From positions 124,001 through 188,000 of the forward strand of contig QJPP01007596.1 of NCBI GenBank assembly GCA_003996215.1: a stretch of DNA of 64,000 nt, in the 5' to 3' direction. Source of the DNA: Jaltomata sinuosa. Taxonomy: Eukaryota; Streptophyta; Magnoliopsida; Solanales; Solanaceae. Below are positions 1 through 11,975 of this stretch, piece by piece (positions within the stretch are counted from its first letter, which is position 1; the number at the start of each line of letters is the position of its first letter). The notes below the pieces were generated by a model that was not told where the DNA came from, did no database searches, and saw nothing but the letters and a program-made list of their open reading frames with translations. The translations under genes were made by a program, and so were the position numbers.

Positions 1-116
1 TTGGCCTAGTGCGGTTTACTCTTCTGTGTGGTTTGCGGGCTATCACACCGGAGCGAGGTTTAACTTGTGTGCACCCAAAGGGTAGCGGTTGCGGGTTCCC
101 TTGTCATAAAAAAAAA
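1..116 (+). repeat. tRNA-derived SINE, 3' part (SolS-like)
   Basis: The segment has the layout of the 3' body of a Solanaceae SINE: a cytosine/guanine-richer block ending in GCGGGTTCCC, followed by TTGTCAT and a run of nine A. It lies in what must be an intron of the Ca2+-ATPase gene, because the first recognisable exon starts at 570. The 5' part, where box A would be, is cut off by the window edge. The family name is from memory. Confidence 0.55.
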
Positions 117-569
117 TCAGAGCTTTCAGTAGACATGCTGACCTTTTTTTCCAGTGTCAATATTTATATAGTCTTCACTTCTATTCCTGTTCCAATCATC
201 TTTATTGGTGCTGCTGGACTTGCCTCACCTTTTACATTCAACATATTGTTAACATTCCTTCTATAGCAAAGATCTTTTCAGAAGGAGGAGATTCTACTAT
301 TGACAATGTATAAAGCTATTGGTGTTTTATGGGATCATATCCTTATTTGTCACTTCTTCTTGAAACAGTTCCACTTGGTAATGTAGTTTTAAGGAAGAAT
401 AATTCTCTTCCCTGATTTCATGTGCTTGATTGGATTGAATTGGGGATGCATTTGAATTTGCAAAGACATGGTGATTGGATTGAGTTGGGATGCATTTAAA
501 TTTGCTTCACCAATTTCATATGGTAAAACCAGGTTAATGTGGCTAAGCCTTCTTTTTTATGTGTTACAG

Positions 570-3500
570 GAGAAACTGAGGGTAGCAGTTCTGGTTTCAA
601 AGGCTGCATTTCAGTTTATACAAGGTGAATTTTTTTATTTTTTATTTCTGTCTAATTACCTCTTAAGATGTTCTTAGATTAATTCTCCGAAATGGCAGGC
701 ATGCAACCAAGTGATTACACTGTCCCAAAGGAAGTTGAAGATGCTGGTTTTCATATTGACGCCGATGAGCTAGGATCCGTTGTTGAAAGCCATGATCTGA
801 AAAAAGTGAAATTTCATGGAGGAGTGGATGGGATTGCAAATAAGCTGGCCACGTCAAGTACCGATGGGCTATCTACTGATAATGAAACTGCCCTAACTCG
901 CAGACAGGAGCTTTTTGGAGTTAACAAATTCCAAGAAAGTGAAGCTCGGAGCTTTTGGTTGTTTGTTTGGGAAGCCCTTCAAGACATGACTCTCATGATC
1001 CTTGGTGTGTGCGCTTTTGTTTCTCTAATTGTTGGCATTGTAATGGAGGGATGGCCTGTAGGGGCTCATGATGGTCTTGGTATTGTAGCTAGTATTTTGC
1101 TTGTCGTCTTGGTTACAGCAACAAGTGATTATCGTCAATCCTTGCAGTTCAGAGACCTTGATAAAGAGAAGAAGAAAATATCTATCCAGGTTACTAGGAA
1201 CGGATGCAGACAAAAATTGTCCATATATGAACTAGTTCCTGGTGATATAGTTCATCTCGCGATAGGAGATCAAGTCCCTGCAGATGGACTCTTTCTTTCA
1301 GGATTTTCTGTTTTAATTGATGAATCCAGCTTGACTGGAGAAAGTGAGCCAGTAATGGTCAATTCTCAAAATCCTTTTCTTCTTTCTGGAACCAAGGTCC
1401 AAGATGGTTCTTGCAAGATGTTGGTTACAACAGTTGGGATGAGGACTCAGTGGGGAAAACTGATTGCAACTCTGAGTGAAGGCGGAGATGATGAAACTCC
1501 ATTACAGGTTAAACTGAATGGAGTGGCAACAATCATTGGAAAGATAGGACTTTTCTTTGCTGTTGTGACTTTTGCAGTACTCCTGCAAAAAATGTTTGGC
1601 CGAAAACTGCTAGAGGGATCCCACTGGAGCTGGTCTGGGGAAGAAGCTAGGGAAGTCTTGGAATACTTTGCCATTGCAGTTACCATTGTGGTTGTTGCAG
1701 TTCCTGAGGGACTTCCCCTGGCTGTGACCTTAAGCCTTGCTTTTGCCATGAAAAAGATGATGAATGATAAGGCACTTGTCCGCAATCTAGCAGCTTGTGA
1801 GACAATGGGATCAGCTACAACCATCTGTAGTGACAAAACTGGCACACTAACAACCAACCGCATGACTGTAGTGAAAACATGCTTCTGTATGAATGTCAAA
1901 GATGTGAGCAAATCGGGTGATGCATCTACTGAAATGCCAAATTCTGTGCTCAAAACTTTGCTGCAGTCGATTTTTAACAACACGAGTGGAGAAGTTGTCG
2001 CTACCAAGGGAAAGAAGCGTGAGATGTTGGGAACTCCAACTGAGACTGCTATATTGGAGTTTGGTTTAGCACTTGGTGGAGATTTTCAAGCGGAACGGCA
2101 AGCAGCAAAGCTCGTGAAAATTGAACCGTTCAACTCTACTAAGAAGCTGATGGGTGTGGTTCTTGAGCTTCCTGAAGGAGGTTTAAGGGCTCATACCAAA
2201 GGTGCTTCAGAAATTATTTTGGCTGCCTGTGACAAAGTAATCAACTCAAATGGTGATGTTGTTTCCTTGGATGAAACATTAAGAAATAATCTTAATGCCA
2301 CCATTGAGCAGTTTGCCACTGAAGCTCTTCGTACCTTGTGTCTTGCCTATATGGATCTGGAAAATGGATTCTCTCCTGATGATGCTATTCCACTCTCTGG
2401 GTACACTTGCATAGGAATTGTAGGTATAAAGGATCCCGTTCGTCCTGGAGTCAGGGAGTCTGTTGCACTTTGTCGTTCAGCAGGCGTGACCGTTCGGATG
2501 GTCACGGGAGATAACATTAATACTGCAAAAGCCATAGCTAGGGAATGTGGTATACTGACAGATGATGGTATCGCCATTGAAGGACCAGTTTTCCGGGAAA
2601 TGAGTCAAGAGGAAATGCTTAAAGTGATTCCCAAAATTCAGGTACTGTAGTCATTTTGGTTCACTAGAGAATGAAGTCATTATTGCAGAAGAAGTCTTCT
2701 GGAAAAGTTCCACCCTAGTTATGATTTCTCATTTAAGACTACACTCTTTTTACTTCTTCAGGTGATGGCTAGGTCTTCTCCGCTAGACAAGCACACATTG
2801 GTAAAGCAATTGCGGACAACATTCAATGAAGTTGTTGCAGTCACTGGTGATGGGACCAATGATGCTCCTGCACTTCATGAAGCAGATATTGGACTTGCAA
2901 TGGGCATTGCTGGAACTGAGGTGAATACAATAATTTCATTCCTTTTAGTTCATTTCAACCACAATCCCTTGTTTGGATTCTTTATGAAGTACCAAATTCT
3001 CATTATGTGAGGTGGTTAAATGCATAATCAATTTGAGAACTATAAGTACGGTAGGACTGTAAATAGGAAACAGGAGCGTTAAGTCACTACGTGCTTTTGC
3101 ATTTTACTGTTTGGATCATGTTTTGTTAAATAGGTAACAATTCTAATGCTTGCAGCAACTGCCCAAGAATATTTTGTTTTTCTAGTGAGGGAATTAGAGG
3201 ACTATTACCTGACAAAAGAATTTCAAGAAAAATAAGATGGGAATATGCGTCTCTGACTTAGGAGAAAAACGAAAAGGAAAAGAATAATGTCCCACTTAGC
3301 TGTTCAGCTTCTAAGACCACTGACTCTATATTGCAAAATTTTTCCAGATCACACAATTAGATTGAGATGTAACATCATTGACCTTCCCCTGGCTTTTGGT
3401 TTCAGGTTGCCAAAGAGAGTGCTGATGTTATAATACTGGATGACAACTTCTCCACAATTGTTACAGTAGCCAAATGGGGACGCTCAGTCTACATAAATAT

Positions 3501-4363
3501 TCAGAAATTTGTTCAGTTTCAGCTGACGGTTAATATTGTTGCACTGGTAGTTAACTTCGCTTCAGCTTGTGTGACAGGTCAGGAGCCTTTTCCTCTTGAT
3601 CTACCATTCTTTTACTGTTTTTGAGTTTAGTCATATTTGCTGTATAGCCAATCAAAATGCAATTTTTCGCTCATTCCTATGTATTTTTGCGAACTATGCT
3701 TCAGGAAGTGCTCCCCTTACTGCTGTTCAACTTCTGTGGGTCAACATGATCATGGATACCTTAGGAGCACTTGCTTTAGCAACAGAGCCCCCTAATGATG
3801 AACTAATGAAAAGAGCACCAGTAGGGAGGAAAGGAAACTTTATCAGCAACATCATGTGGAGGAATATATTGGGCCAATCCTTGTATCAGTTCTTAATTAT
3901 ATGGTTCTTACAAGTATATGGGACAACAATATTTCGTCTTGATGGCCCGGATGCTAACCTTACCCTCAACACAATTATTTTCAACACATTCGTTTTCTGC
4001 CAGGTAAATTATAAAGAACATTTTTGAAGTTTAGTGAAATTATTTGCTCTTTCTAGTATCAAGTATGGTTCCGGGACAAGCATCAGTGGTTTACCTTACA
4101 CATTTGTCTGGTTTTAAATGCAGCTTTTCAATGAAGTGAACTCCCGAGAGATGGAAAAAGTGGAGGTTTGGGAAGGCATACTGGATAACTACGTATTTGT
4201 GTCAGTTATCGGTGTAACTCTTTTCTTCCAAATCATAATCATCGAATATCTGGGGACATTTGCCAACACCACTCCCCTCTCATTTGGTCAATGGTTCCTA
4301 AGTGTATTTTTCGGGTTCTTGGGCATGCCAATTGCTGTACGCTTAAAGAAGATGAAGGTATGA
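570..4363 (+). CDS. Autoinhibited P2B-type Ca2+-ATPase, ACA1/ACA2/ACA7 clade, 3' six exons (5' exon outside window)
   Basis: Calmodulin-regulated P2B pump that moves Ca2+ out of the cytosol across the plasma membrane or ER. Exons read from GT-AG sites: 570-624, 699-2641, 2762-2920, 3406-3577, 3705-4003, 4124-4363. Phases add up without a break, giving 955 visible residues; the family is about 1015, so roughly 60 N-terminal residues are missing to the left. The first visible exon carries the end of the calmodulin-binding autoinhibitory helix (EKLRVAVLVSKAA). Seen further on: actuator motif LTGES, transmembrane-4 ion-binding motif PEGLPLAV, phosphorylation site CSDKTGTLTT, KGAS nucleotide-binding motif, MVTGDNINTA, and hinge GDGTNDAPAL. 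The C-terminus ends soon after transmembrane helix 10, as in plant ACAs, whose regulatory domain is N-terminal. No missing key residue was seen. The ACA2-type subgroup is likely from close similarity; ER versus plasma membrane location cannot be told. Confidence 0.95.
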
Positions 4364-5047
4364 AGTTCATGAATTAGTGTTGCCAGATCTTTTGTACAAT
4401 CACTTGAAGGAGGAGCTGTTCATAGTAACAAACTCTGTGGTAGCAAAAAAGACCTCTTTGCCCCAAGTAGGAGGACAAAAAGTGACAAGCATCACTAACA
4501 CAGTTGTAAGATACCAAATTTTCCATCTATTTCCCTGTTTTTCTTTGTATTGAAGAAACAAAAGGAGGTAAATATGGGGCTTAGGATATCATGTTCAATC
4601 TTGTAAAACAACTTTTTGTAGTTTACATCAATTTCAGTGCATAGAAACAATGCTGCTCCTTCAAACTATTACTTCTGTGACTACCCATTTTAACTGCTGA
4701 TCGTGAACATATTTTTTGCTTTAAGCTTTGGTTCTGTTTCCTTATTTTTTTTTGATCTTTTTGTTAATCTGATTATAGCTGCTTAAAAGATTTCTGATTA
4801 AACTCTTGAACAAGTTATATGCTTAATCTAAGCATCTAATCTTCTCGGAAAATTTCTTAGTAGGTTTATGAATTTTGGGTTTAGTGTAAGAAACTATGAT
4901 ACTTGAATTGGTAATCTTTATATTTAGTTTGTAACTTTTCTGATCAGACCAAACAAGGGGACAACTCTTTAATTAGGGGTGTCCATGGTTAAGCTCGACT
5001 GAGTATCTTAAAGAAATTTATACCATATTAATATTTTGGTTGCTTTA
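4364..5047. other. 3' UTR of the Ca2+-ATPase gene and short AT-rich intergenic stretch
   Basis: Begins at the TGA of the Ca2+-ATPase. The first 300-400 bases are probably transcribed 3' UTR. No further gene or repeat family was recognised before the target duplication at 5048. Confidence 0.5.
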
Positions 5048-5056
5048 TTTAATAAT

Positions 5057-5953
5057 CGGAAAAGGGTCAAAACTACCCTCAAACTATTAAAAATAGAGCA
5101 AATATACTCTCCGTTTCATTTTGGGCTTAGACTTACCCTTGTCATTAGCATAAGGGACCACAAATACCCTCCAACTTAACATCCCTTTTAACTTGATGAT
5201 ATGACATCCCATCTGGAAAAAAAAACCACATGGCTGCCACCAAAGCGTCCTAGGTAGAATTAAACTCCACGTGGCTCAACACCTAAAGCAACCCACTTGA
5301 AAAAAAATGTGGATCCATCATCAACAATTCATCTTGATTATTGTTAATTGTGGTTTCTAGAATTTACGACATGATAAAATTTTGCAACTTTATTTCTTAA
5401 GATCGAATGCTTAAAAGTTCAAATAGACGTTCGGATGATAATACCTGCATTGCTGTGCTCTTCCTTTTATCATTATTGTGCATTCATCTGTGGTATTGAA
5501 AACTTGTAATGAAATTAATGTACAAGGAGCAATGTGTCGTGGAACTGAGGACTAAAGGAGCTCATTTCCCTATTGCAGGCCTTCAAAATAGCATTAGATT
5601 GTTTTTTTGCAGTGTGATTTGTGGTTGGCAATGTGTGGATATTTGGCGGACACTCTTCTTAATTTCTCTGAGGTTCCTAACTTGTACAGGTGATGGATCC
5701 ACATTTTTTTAATTGGGTTGCTTACGTGTTGAGCCATGTGAAATTTACTTCCACGTAGGAAGCTTAGGTGGCAGCCATGTGGCCTTTTTTTTCCAGATGG
5801 GATGTCATATCATCAAGTTAAAAGGGATGTTAAGTTGGAGGGTATTTGTGGTCTCTTATGCTAACGACAAGGGTAAGTTTGAGAATCAAAATGAAACAGA
5901 GGGTATATTTGCTCTATTTCGAATAGTTTGAGGGTAGTTTTGGCCCTTTTCTG
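5057..5953. mobile_element. Mutator-type foldback MITE, 9-bp target duplication TTTAATAAT
   Basis: The two ends are long inverted copies: the left end reads CGGAAAAGGGTCAAAACTAC and the reverse complement of the right end reads CAGAAAAGGGCCAAAACTAC. Similarity continues for about 280 bp into each side. The direct duplication TTTAATAAT is at 5048-5056 and 5954-5962. A 9-bp duplication with long terminal inverted repeats fits a non-autonomous MULE. The unpaired centre (about 5340-5690) has no recognised coding content. It sits about 700 bp downstream of the Ca2+-ATPase stop. Confidence 0.85.
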
Positions 5954-5962
5954 TTTAATAAT

Positions 5963-6511
5963 TAGAATTAGACTTTTTGAAACTATCCAACCATCTTGGT
6001 TTCTCTTTTGTATGGTACAGTTCAGTTAAATTTAATCTAATAAATCAGGTAAGAGTTGCACTATTATCAGGATGTCTCATTCTGTTGTGTAAAATAATTA
6101 GACTTCAGATATCACAACAAAAGGTATAAATAAGATTAGTATATATTCGTTAAGTACTAGTTTTACTACAAGAGATAAACATGTAATGCTCAAGCGAGAT
6201 TTTAAATTTGTAAGACAGATTGCATTAAGCAGGTTGTGCATGCCATTTAGAATGATTTCAGTAAGTACTAATATCAAAATTTTAATTTCACTCGTAGTTC
6301 GAAAATGAGGTTTTAGTACTATGTGTTACCTTCTATAGCATGTAATAGAAATTATTGATTAATTGGAATTATGATTTCTTAAATCTTCACTGACTTTTAG
6401 TCTCAACTTGTTCCACAAAATCAAATTGAATCTTCCCCTTGATTTTGAATAATCGACACAACAAGCATTTGAGCTCTCTCCAAATTTTGCTCCAAATCAT
6501 TTGAGGGTCTT
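5963..6511. other. Unannotated AT-rich intergenic DNA
   Basis: No open frame with family resemblance, RNA gene or clear repeat was seen. Confidence 0.5.
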
Positions 6512-6608
6512 ATCGGGAACAACCTCTCTATCTTTGAGAAGGGGTAAGGTCTGCGTATACTCTGTCCGCTTACGTTTTGTGGGATTACTGTGTATGTTGC
6601 TGTTGTTG
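6512..6608 (+). repeat. TS-type SINE, 3' part
   Basis: Contains the block GGGGTAAGGTCTGCGTATAC, then TTGTGGGATTACTGTGTATG and a tail of TTG-rich repeats (GTTGCTGTTGTTG). This is the characteristic 3' end of the tobacco TS SINE family, which ends in TTG repeats instead of poly-A. The tRNA-like 5' part is missing or diverged. Confidence 0.7.
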
Positions 6609-6887
6609 CTAGTCACAACAAATAATAAGCTCACATTTGACAGCTGCAATGCACATTTGATGTCTAGTACATAATTCCTACCACTAGAAAAATCTTGGTG
6701 TGGGTCAAATGTAGATCAGAGAGGGAGAGTGAACCAAGAAATTGAAAATCACTTCAATTCATCTTTGTTGTTCAGCTTGGCACACAAGAAGGTAATACTG
6801 TTGCAATCTATATTTGATTCTTTTTCTTGATTAACAAAAAACATTTTTGCCAACTGTTTTCATTGTTGTTCGTCTTGAATATCACCT

Positions 6888-7077
6888 CTAACTTGCACCT
6901 AAAGGTGTGACCTAGTAGTCAATAAAGTGGTTGAGAGCCATTAGGTCTCATGATTTCTTCCCATCTGTTCTGGTCTTGGTGGACCTGATATTTGTTGCTA
7001 GTGGGAGGTGACAGATACCCCGTTGAATTAGTCGAGGTGCGCGGAAGCTTGCCTGGACGCTACAATCATAAAGAAAA
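6888..7077 (+). repeat. tRNA-derived SINE (SolS-like) with 10-bp target duplication
   Basis: Starts with a tRNA-like promoter region (GTGACCTAGTAGTCAATAAAG, then a degenerate box B around GAGCCATTAGGTCTC) and continues into a body with GGTGGACCTGATATTTGTTG, GGGAGGTGACAGATACCCCG and TAGTCGAGGTGCGCG. It ends in an A-rich tail. The duplication AATATCACCT is at 6878-6887 and again at 7078-7087, so the ends are well defined. Relative to what I recall of the family, a short piece after box B appears deleted. Confidence 0.8.
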
Positions 7078-7239
7078 AATATCACCTGTTCTTATTATTG
7101 ATGGGTGTCGAATTGTTGTTGTTTTTATGGGTATAGTTCCTGATTCACCTGGTATCATTCTGTTCTTATCATTGTCAATCAGTTTTGGTGTCAGATTCTT
7201 GATCTTTTACTCTGGTTAATTAGTTTCTTGGCTAAAGAT

Positions 7240-7660
7240 CAGTGAAAATGACAGGATAAAACTTTGTGATTGAATAAGTTTTTGCATAAAGGTAATTTTG
7301 CATTGCAGTGACGGAATGGATGGAAATTAGGTGGTTCATGATGGTGGTTATGGTGATTTTGTAATGGTTGTTTAAAAGTGAAAATGAATTTATGTTTGAT
7401 GTATCTCATTACATATCTGGTGTATGTTTGGTGTATATATGTTAAATGTTTATTGTATGTTCTATATATCACTAAACATTCAACGACATACAAGTACATA
7501 CAACAACATACAAGTCTGTATATTATTGTATGTTGTGTCTAACACGTATATATCTTGTACTTTTTTTGTTTGTGGATATATATTATTGTATATCAACTGT
7601 ATATATTGATATACATATGGTATACAGTAATATACAATACACAAGTTAGATGGAGAGAAG
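7240..7660. repeat. Degenerate TATA/ACATAC-rich low-complexity stretch
   Basis: Dense in short motifs such as GTATATAT, ACATACAAGT and TGTATATTG with no fixed period. Apparent open frames here are by-products of this composition. Confidence 0.5.
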
Positions 7661-7732
7661 AAGTGGTAGGATACATTTCTACCACTATGTCCTTGATGCT
7701 CGTTGGTTTAAGTCTTTATTTTATATTATCTA

Positions 7733-7972
7733 CTTCCTTTGTCTCACTTTATATGACTTACTTTTCTTTTTAGTCAATCCCAAAAAGAATGACACATTTC
7801 TATATTTAGTAATAATTTAATTTTAAAATGTTCATTTTACCCTTAATGAAATGATTTACAGTCACACAAACATGTAAGACTCATTTTAGACCACAAGTTT
7901 CAAAAGTTTTCTTTTTTTTTCTTAAAGTCCATGCCAAGTCAAACTAGGTCATATAAAGTGAGACGGAAGGAG
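7733..7972. mobile_element. Stowaway-like MITE
   Basis: Ends are inverted copies: left CTTCCTTTGTCTCACTTTAT, right (reverse complement) CTCCTTCCGTCTCACTTTAT, flanked by TA on both sides. The CTCCCTCCGT-type end and TA duplication fit the Tc1/Mariner Stowaway group. About 240 bp, no coding content. Confidence 0.8.
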
Positions 7973-7984
7973 TATATTCTTTAA

Positions 7985-8215
7985 ATTTATTTTTTCTGAA
8001 AGGTCAGTTTTTTTCTTGTGTGGGGAAAAACAAACCTCATGAGGGCGGTATTTTCGTTCTTATTTTTTAAATTAACTATAGCGATCTCATGAGGTTGTAA
8101 TTTTGATTCTATTTTTTAAATTATTTTAAAAGCATATCGACATCAGGAGGTTGCTTTATTTTTTCAAAATTTAATTTCAATCTCATGAGGCTGATATCAA
8201 TATTTTGCAGGTTCT
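7985..8215. repeat. Degenerate direct repeats with CTCATGAGG core
   Basis: About four imperfect units, each with a core like CTCATGAGG(T/G) followed by an AT-rich stretch containing TATTTTTTAAATTA. Spacing is about 55-65 bp. The core is itself a near-palindrome. Confidence 0.45.
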
Positions 8216-8253
8216 GTTTTATAATTTAACTGGCCTTGTGAGGTCCGTTTCTT

Positions 8254-9293
8254 GGGTAAATTTCACAGATGGTAAGTTAACTTTCACTTTTTTTCACAAA
8301 AGTAACTTAACTATTTTTTCTAACACAAAAATAACTCAACTTTGGGTTAGTAACACAAAAATAAGTTGGCCAAAAAATGATAACTTTTTCGGTGAACTTT
8401 TTCAATTTCACTATTTTTGTAACTTTAAATCTAATAATTAAAATTAAAAAATACTTGTCCCAACCCGACCCAATCAAAAACCTACTTAAAAAATGTAAAT
8501 ATCTTTTTTTAATTGCTAATGTCATAATCTTTCTTTTTCGCTACCTTTTTAACATGTTTGGTTTAAAATAATACACGATAATTTTTTTAGCACCAAATCA
8601 ATCGAAGTTAGCATTCGTCTTTGCTATACATCTACTTTGAGCTACAATTTAGAAGAGATGTGATAATTATGACTAATAAACATGAAATTATTGGTTATTT
8701 CATTCTATAAATAGTAAACACGTCCGTTTCATAATCATGTTTATTAGTCATGTAACAGACGTGTTTATTAGTCATAATTAATCATGTGATAATTATGACT
8801 AATAAACACGTCCATTTCATAATCATGTTTACTATTTATAGAATGAAATAACCAACAATTTCATGTTTATTAGTCATAATAATCACATCTCTTCTAAATC
8901 GTAGCTCAAAGTAGATGTATAGCAAAGGCGAATGCTAACTTCGATTGATTTGGTGCTAAAAGAATTATCGTGTATTATTTCAAACCAAACATGTTAAAAA
9001 GGTAGCGAAAAAGAAAGATTATGGCATTAGCAATTAAAAAAAAGATTTTTATATTTTTTAAATAGGTTTCTGGTTGGGTCGGGTTGGGACAAGTGTTTTT
9101 TAAATTTTAATTATTAAATTTAAAATTTAAAAAATAGTGAAATTGAGAAAGTTCACCGGAAAAGTTACCATTTTCCAGCCAACTTATTTTTGTGTTACTA
9201 ACCCAAAGTTAAGTTATTTTTGTGTTAGAAAAAATAGTTAAGTTATTTTATGAAAAAAAGTGATAGTTAACTTACCATATGTGAAATTTGCCC
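8254..9293. mobile_element. Mutator-type foldback MITE, 10-bp target duplication TCCGTTTCTT
   Basis: Almost the entire 1040 bp is one imperfect palindrome. The left end GGGTAAATTTCACAGATGG pairs with the right end, whose reverse complement is GGGCAAATTTCACATATGG, and the arms pair to the middle near 8770. TCCGTTTCTT is repeated at 8244-8253 and 9294-9303. Small open frames on both strands in this interval mirror each other and are not genes. Confidence 0.9.
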
Positions 9294-9783
9294 TCCGTTT
9301 CTTTAAAAGAAATTTGAAAAAGAAGGACTTTTTTGACTTATTTTGAGGTCTATTTTAGCAATCTTTTTAAGGTGAAAATCGTTTACAACCCTAAACTTTG
9401 CTTTAAAAATCAAACACTCCCCTCAACTTTGAACAATAATCATTCTCCCCCCTATATTCTAATTGACTTTTTAAAATACCTATTTTGTCCTTGTATTATC
9501 AAGTTTTATATCTTTTTTAAAAAAACTTCTTTGTAATCATAATTTTTATTTTTTAAAATCTATATAACATATTTTGTATAAAAAAATAATATTATTTCTT
9601 AGATGAAAAAAGAAAAGTGAAAAACGCTAATTGAGTAGGTAAGTTAATGACGTTTCATAATGAAATAAATGAGCAAAATAAAAAATAATTATTAATAATA
9701 ATTAAAACTCGAATATCTAATTATACAAGTAAAAATAACAGGTTATCAATGCATGTAATGCAAAAATAATTAAAAATAGAGGC

Positions 9784-9786
<3 letters not shown>

Positions 9787-9820
<34 letters not shown>
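9787..9820. repeat. (TA)n microsatellite
   Basis: Uninterrupted TA run of about 17 units inside the foldback element at 9371-10390. Confidence 0.95.
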
Positions 9821-9823
<3 letters not shown>

Positions 9824-10225
9824 AAATTAAATGATTATTGTTTATAAATTTTAAATTATAATTTAAAAAATATTTCATTATTGGCAACCAAAATTCGTTT
9901 ATCTATATAGACATTAGAGAATAACAGAGAGAGAACTAAAACATATATCTATATACATAATTACATATATACATACATACATGTTTGTCCATAAGAAATT
10001 TTCACTATTTTTCAAATTTTAAAAAGCTTTCAAAAAAGGTATGGCCAAACACAACCCCAACTCCAAAAATTCTAAATAAAGTGAATTTCTTTTATTTTCA
10101 TGACCAAATGTTCACTTAATGCACATAATATAAAAAAATCAATCATAAAAATAGCATTAAATTTTGTGATTAATTTGTAAAAGGATTATTTTATTAATAA
10201 TGTTAGTGAATTTAACTAAAAATGG

Positions 10226-10251
10226 TATATATATATATATATATATATATA
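10226..10251. repeat. (TA)n microsatellite
   Basis: Uninterrupted TA run of about 13 units inside the same foldback element. Confidence 0.95.
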
Positions 10252-10400
10252 TTACATAAATTAAAAAATTAAAAATATTAAGGGTAAAATAGACATTGCA
10301 TAGGATAAAGGAGAGAGAATGATTATTGTTCAAAATTGAGGGGTATTTAATTTTTAAAGCAAAATTAAAGAATGTAAATGATTTTCACCCATCTTTTTAA

Positions 10401-11720
10401 TAATGATAAAAGTCTCAGTAACTTAATAGGGCCTCCTATTTTATCGCTTTCATTTAATTTGTGTTCACTTTTTAAAAAAAGTTTATCTGGTACCCAATAA
10501 TTGTAACTTCAAACAAAACTGTTTCTCCTCTGCTTTTTTTCCTCCTCTTTTTTCTTCTTCTTGTTAGTTACTGGGTATTTGAATTTCAAATATGAAAAGT
10601 AAGTTTAAAATAAGGGAATGTTGTTGAGGAAGTTTGATATCAATGTCAAATCACCATTTTTTGCAAAATAAATTTGTTAGATTTGTTATTGTTTTGATAA
10701 ATTAATGACTGAAGTTTGTTTATTATGATTTTTGAAATTTATATTTCAAAATTGAGCTCATATAAGAGAGAATTGAGTGTTGAATTGTATGTTGGATTGT
10801 TGAAATTCGAACAAGAAGTTGTTTCTAGACAAAAAATTGTTCACCTTGACTTCATGAAAATGCCTGAATTTCACGTCAAAATATTTGAAGTCCAACAATA
10901 TAACCGCACTTCATACTAAAATGTTAGAAGTGCAGCCATTATATGTCTGAATTTTGGTTTTGTCAAGACTATAATTTTAATAAAAAACGTCTGAAGTCTG
11001 GCCTTGTCAAATCTAAAACTTCTATAAAAATTATTCGAAAGCCTTGATAAGCCAAGACAAACTTCAAAAAATGGTCCGGTATTTGATCTTGATATGACCA
11101 CACTTGAGGTAAAAAATGTTCGAAATTTACCAAACCTCAAATATGAATTTTTGCAACTTCAATTTTGTATATTTAAAGTAATTTCAAAGTAGGTATATTT
11201 GCAAAAATAATTCAACCTTTACCACAACTTAAATATCCCAAGTTAAAATATGAAAAAACTTCAATTTTTTTTAAAGAAATTCAAATATTTATCAGTTCAG
11301 AATTTATTATGTTTAAACTGCATATTTCAAACTCCATTAAAAATTCCAGGAGTCTTTGTGGATTTTGAATTATTATAATTCAAACTATATTAACTTTTCC
11401 TGGAGTTTTGAACTGCTACCATTCAAATTCTATGAAAAAATATTGATGCTTGAACCGTGACAGTTCAAAATTTGGAGTTCGAATTTTGATAAAAAAAAAA
11501 TTCAGTAGAATTTTGATAGTTTATTCCATGAAAAATAATAATTTGAATTACAGTTTTTAAATACTAATAAATTGATCTGCATAGTTCAAACTTCATGAAC
11601 TTCTTTTTACTGCTACACTTCAAACTCCAAAAAAATATGTCATATGTAGATATATCAATCAAGAAGCACTATGCTTTGAATTTTCTTTTCAAAACAAACT
11701 AAGATGTCTGTAGTAAATTG
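10401..11720. repeat. AT-rich stretch with degenerate TTCAAA/GAAGT repeats
   Basis: From about 10700 onward the sequence is full of variants of TTCAAACTCC, GAATTTCAAA, GTCTGAAGT and AACTTCA, on both strands, with no fixed period. Looks like the decayed interior of a repeat. No protein family was recognised in any frame. Confidence 0.4.
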
Positions 11721-11727
11721 TCAATTA

Positions 11728-11975
11728 AGATGTCGTTTGATATCCGGGATAAGATAGGATATTTTAGGATTAAACTTGGGATAAAATTTATCCTTTATTT
11801 GATAGTCAGTATAAATTTATCTCAGGATTAATTGATACTGTTTATTAAACACCGAATAAATTTTATCCCATGCTTAATTCTAGAATATCTCACCTTATTT
11901 CATTCAACTTGGGATTAATTTATTTTATTTTTCAGATGAAATAAATTAGTCCATACACCAAACGACCCCTAAAAG
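11728..11975. repeat. Short inverted-repeat element (MITE-like)
   Basis: Left edge GTCGTTTGATATCCGGGATA and right edge ...CCAAACGACCCCT are partly inverted. The interior has several copies of GGGATAA(A/G) and TTATCC in opposite directions. A similar element, with GTTTGGTTTGAAATA and GGGATAAGTTATCCCAAAC, is at 46805-47115. No convincing target duplication was found. Confidence 0.5.

Larger units (their letters stand above)
9371..10390. mobile_element. Mutator-type foldback MITE, 10-bp target duplication ATCTTTTTAA
   Basis: Left end GGTGAAAATCGTTTACAACC; reverse complement of right end GGGTGAAAATCATTTACATT. The arms pair for about 130 bp. The duplication ATCTTTTTAA is at 9361-9370 and 10391-10400. 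The centre is very AT-rich and holds two TA microsatellites. It lies only 77 bp from the previous foldback. Confidence 0.88.

Noticed and set aside
1447..2007. 186-codon minus-strand frame opposite the Ca2+-ATPase
   Set aside because: It is the antisense shadow of a strongly conserved exon and has no family resemblance.
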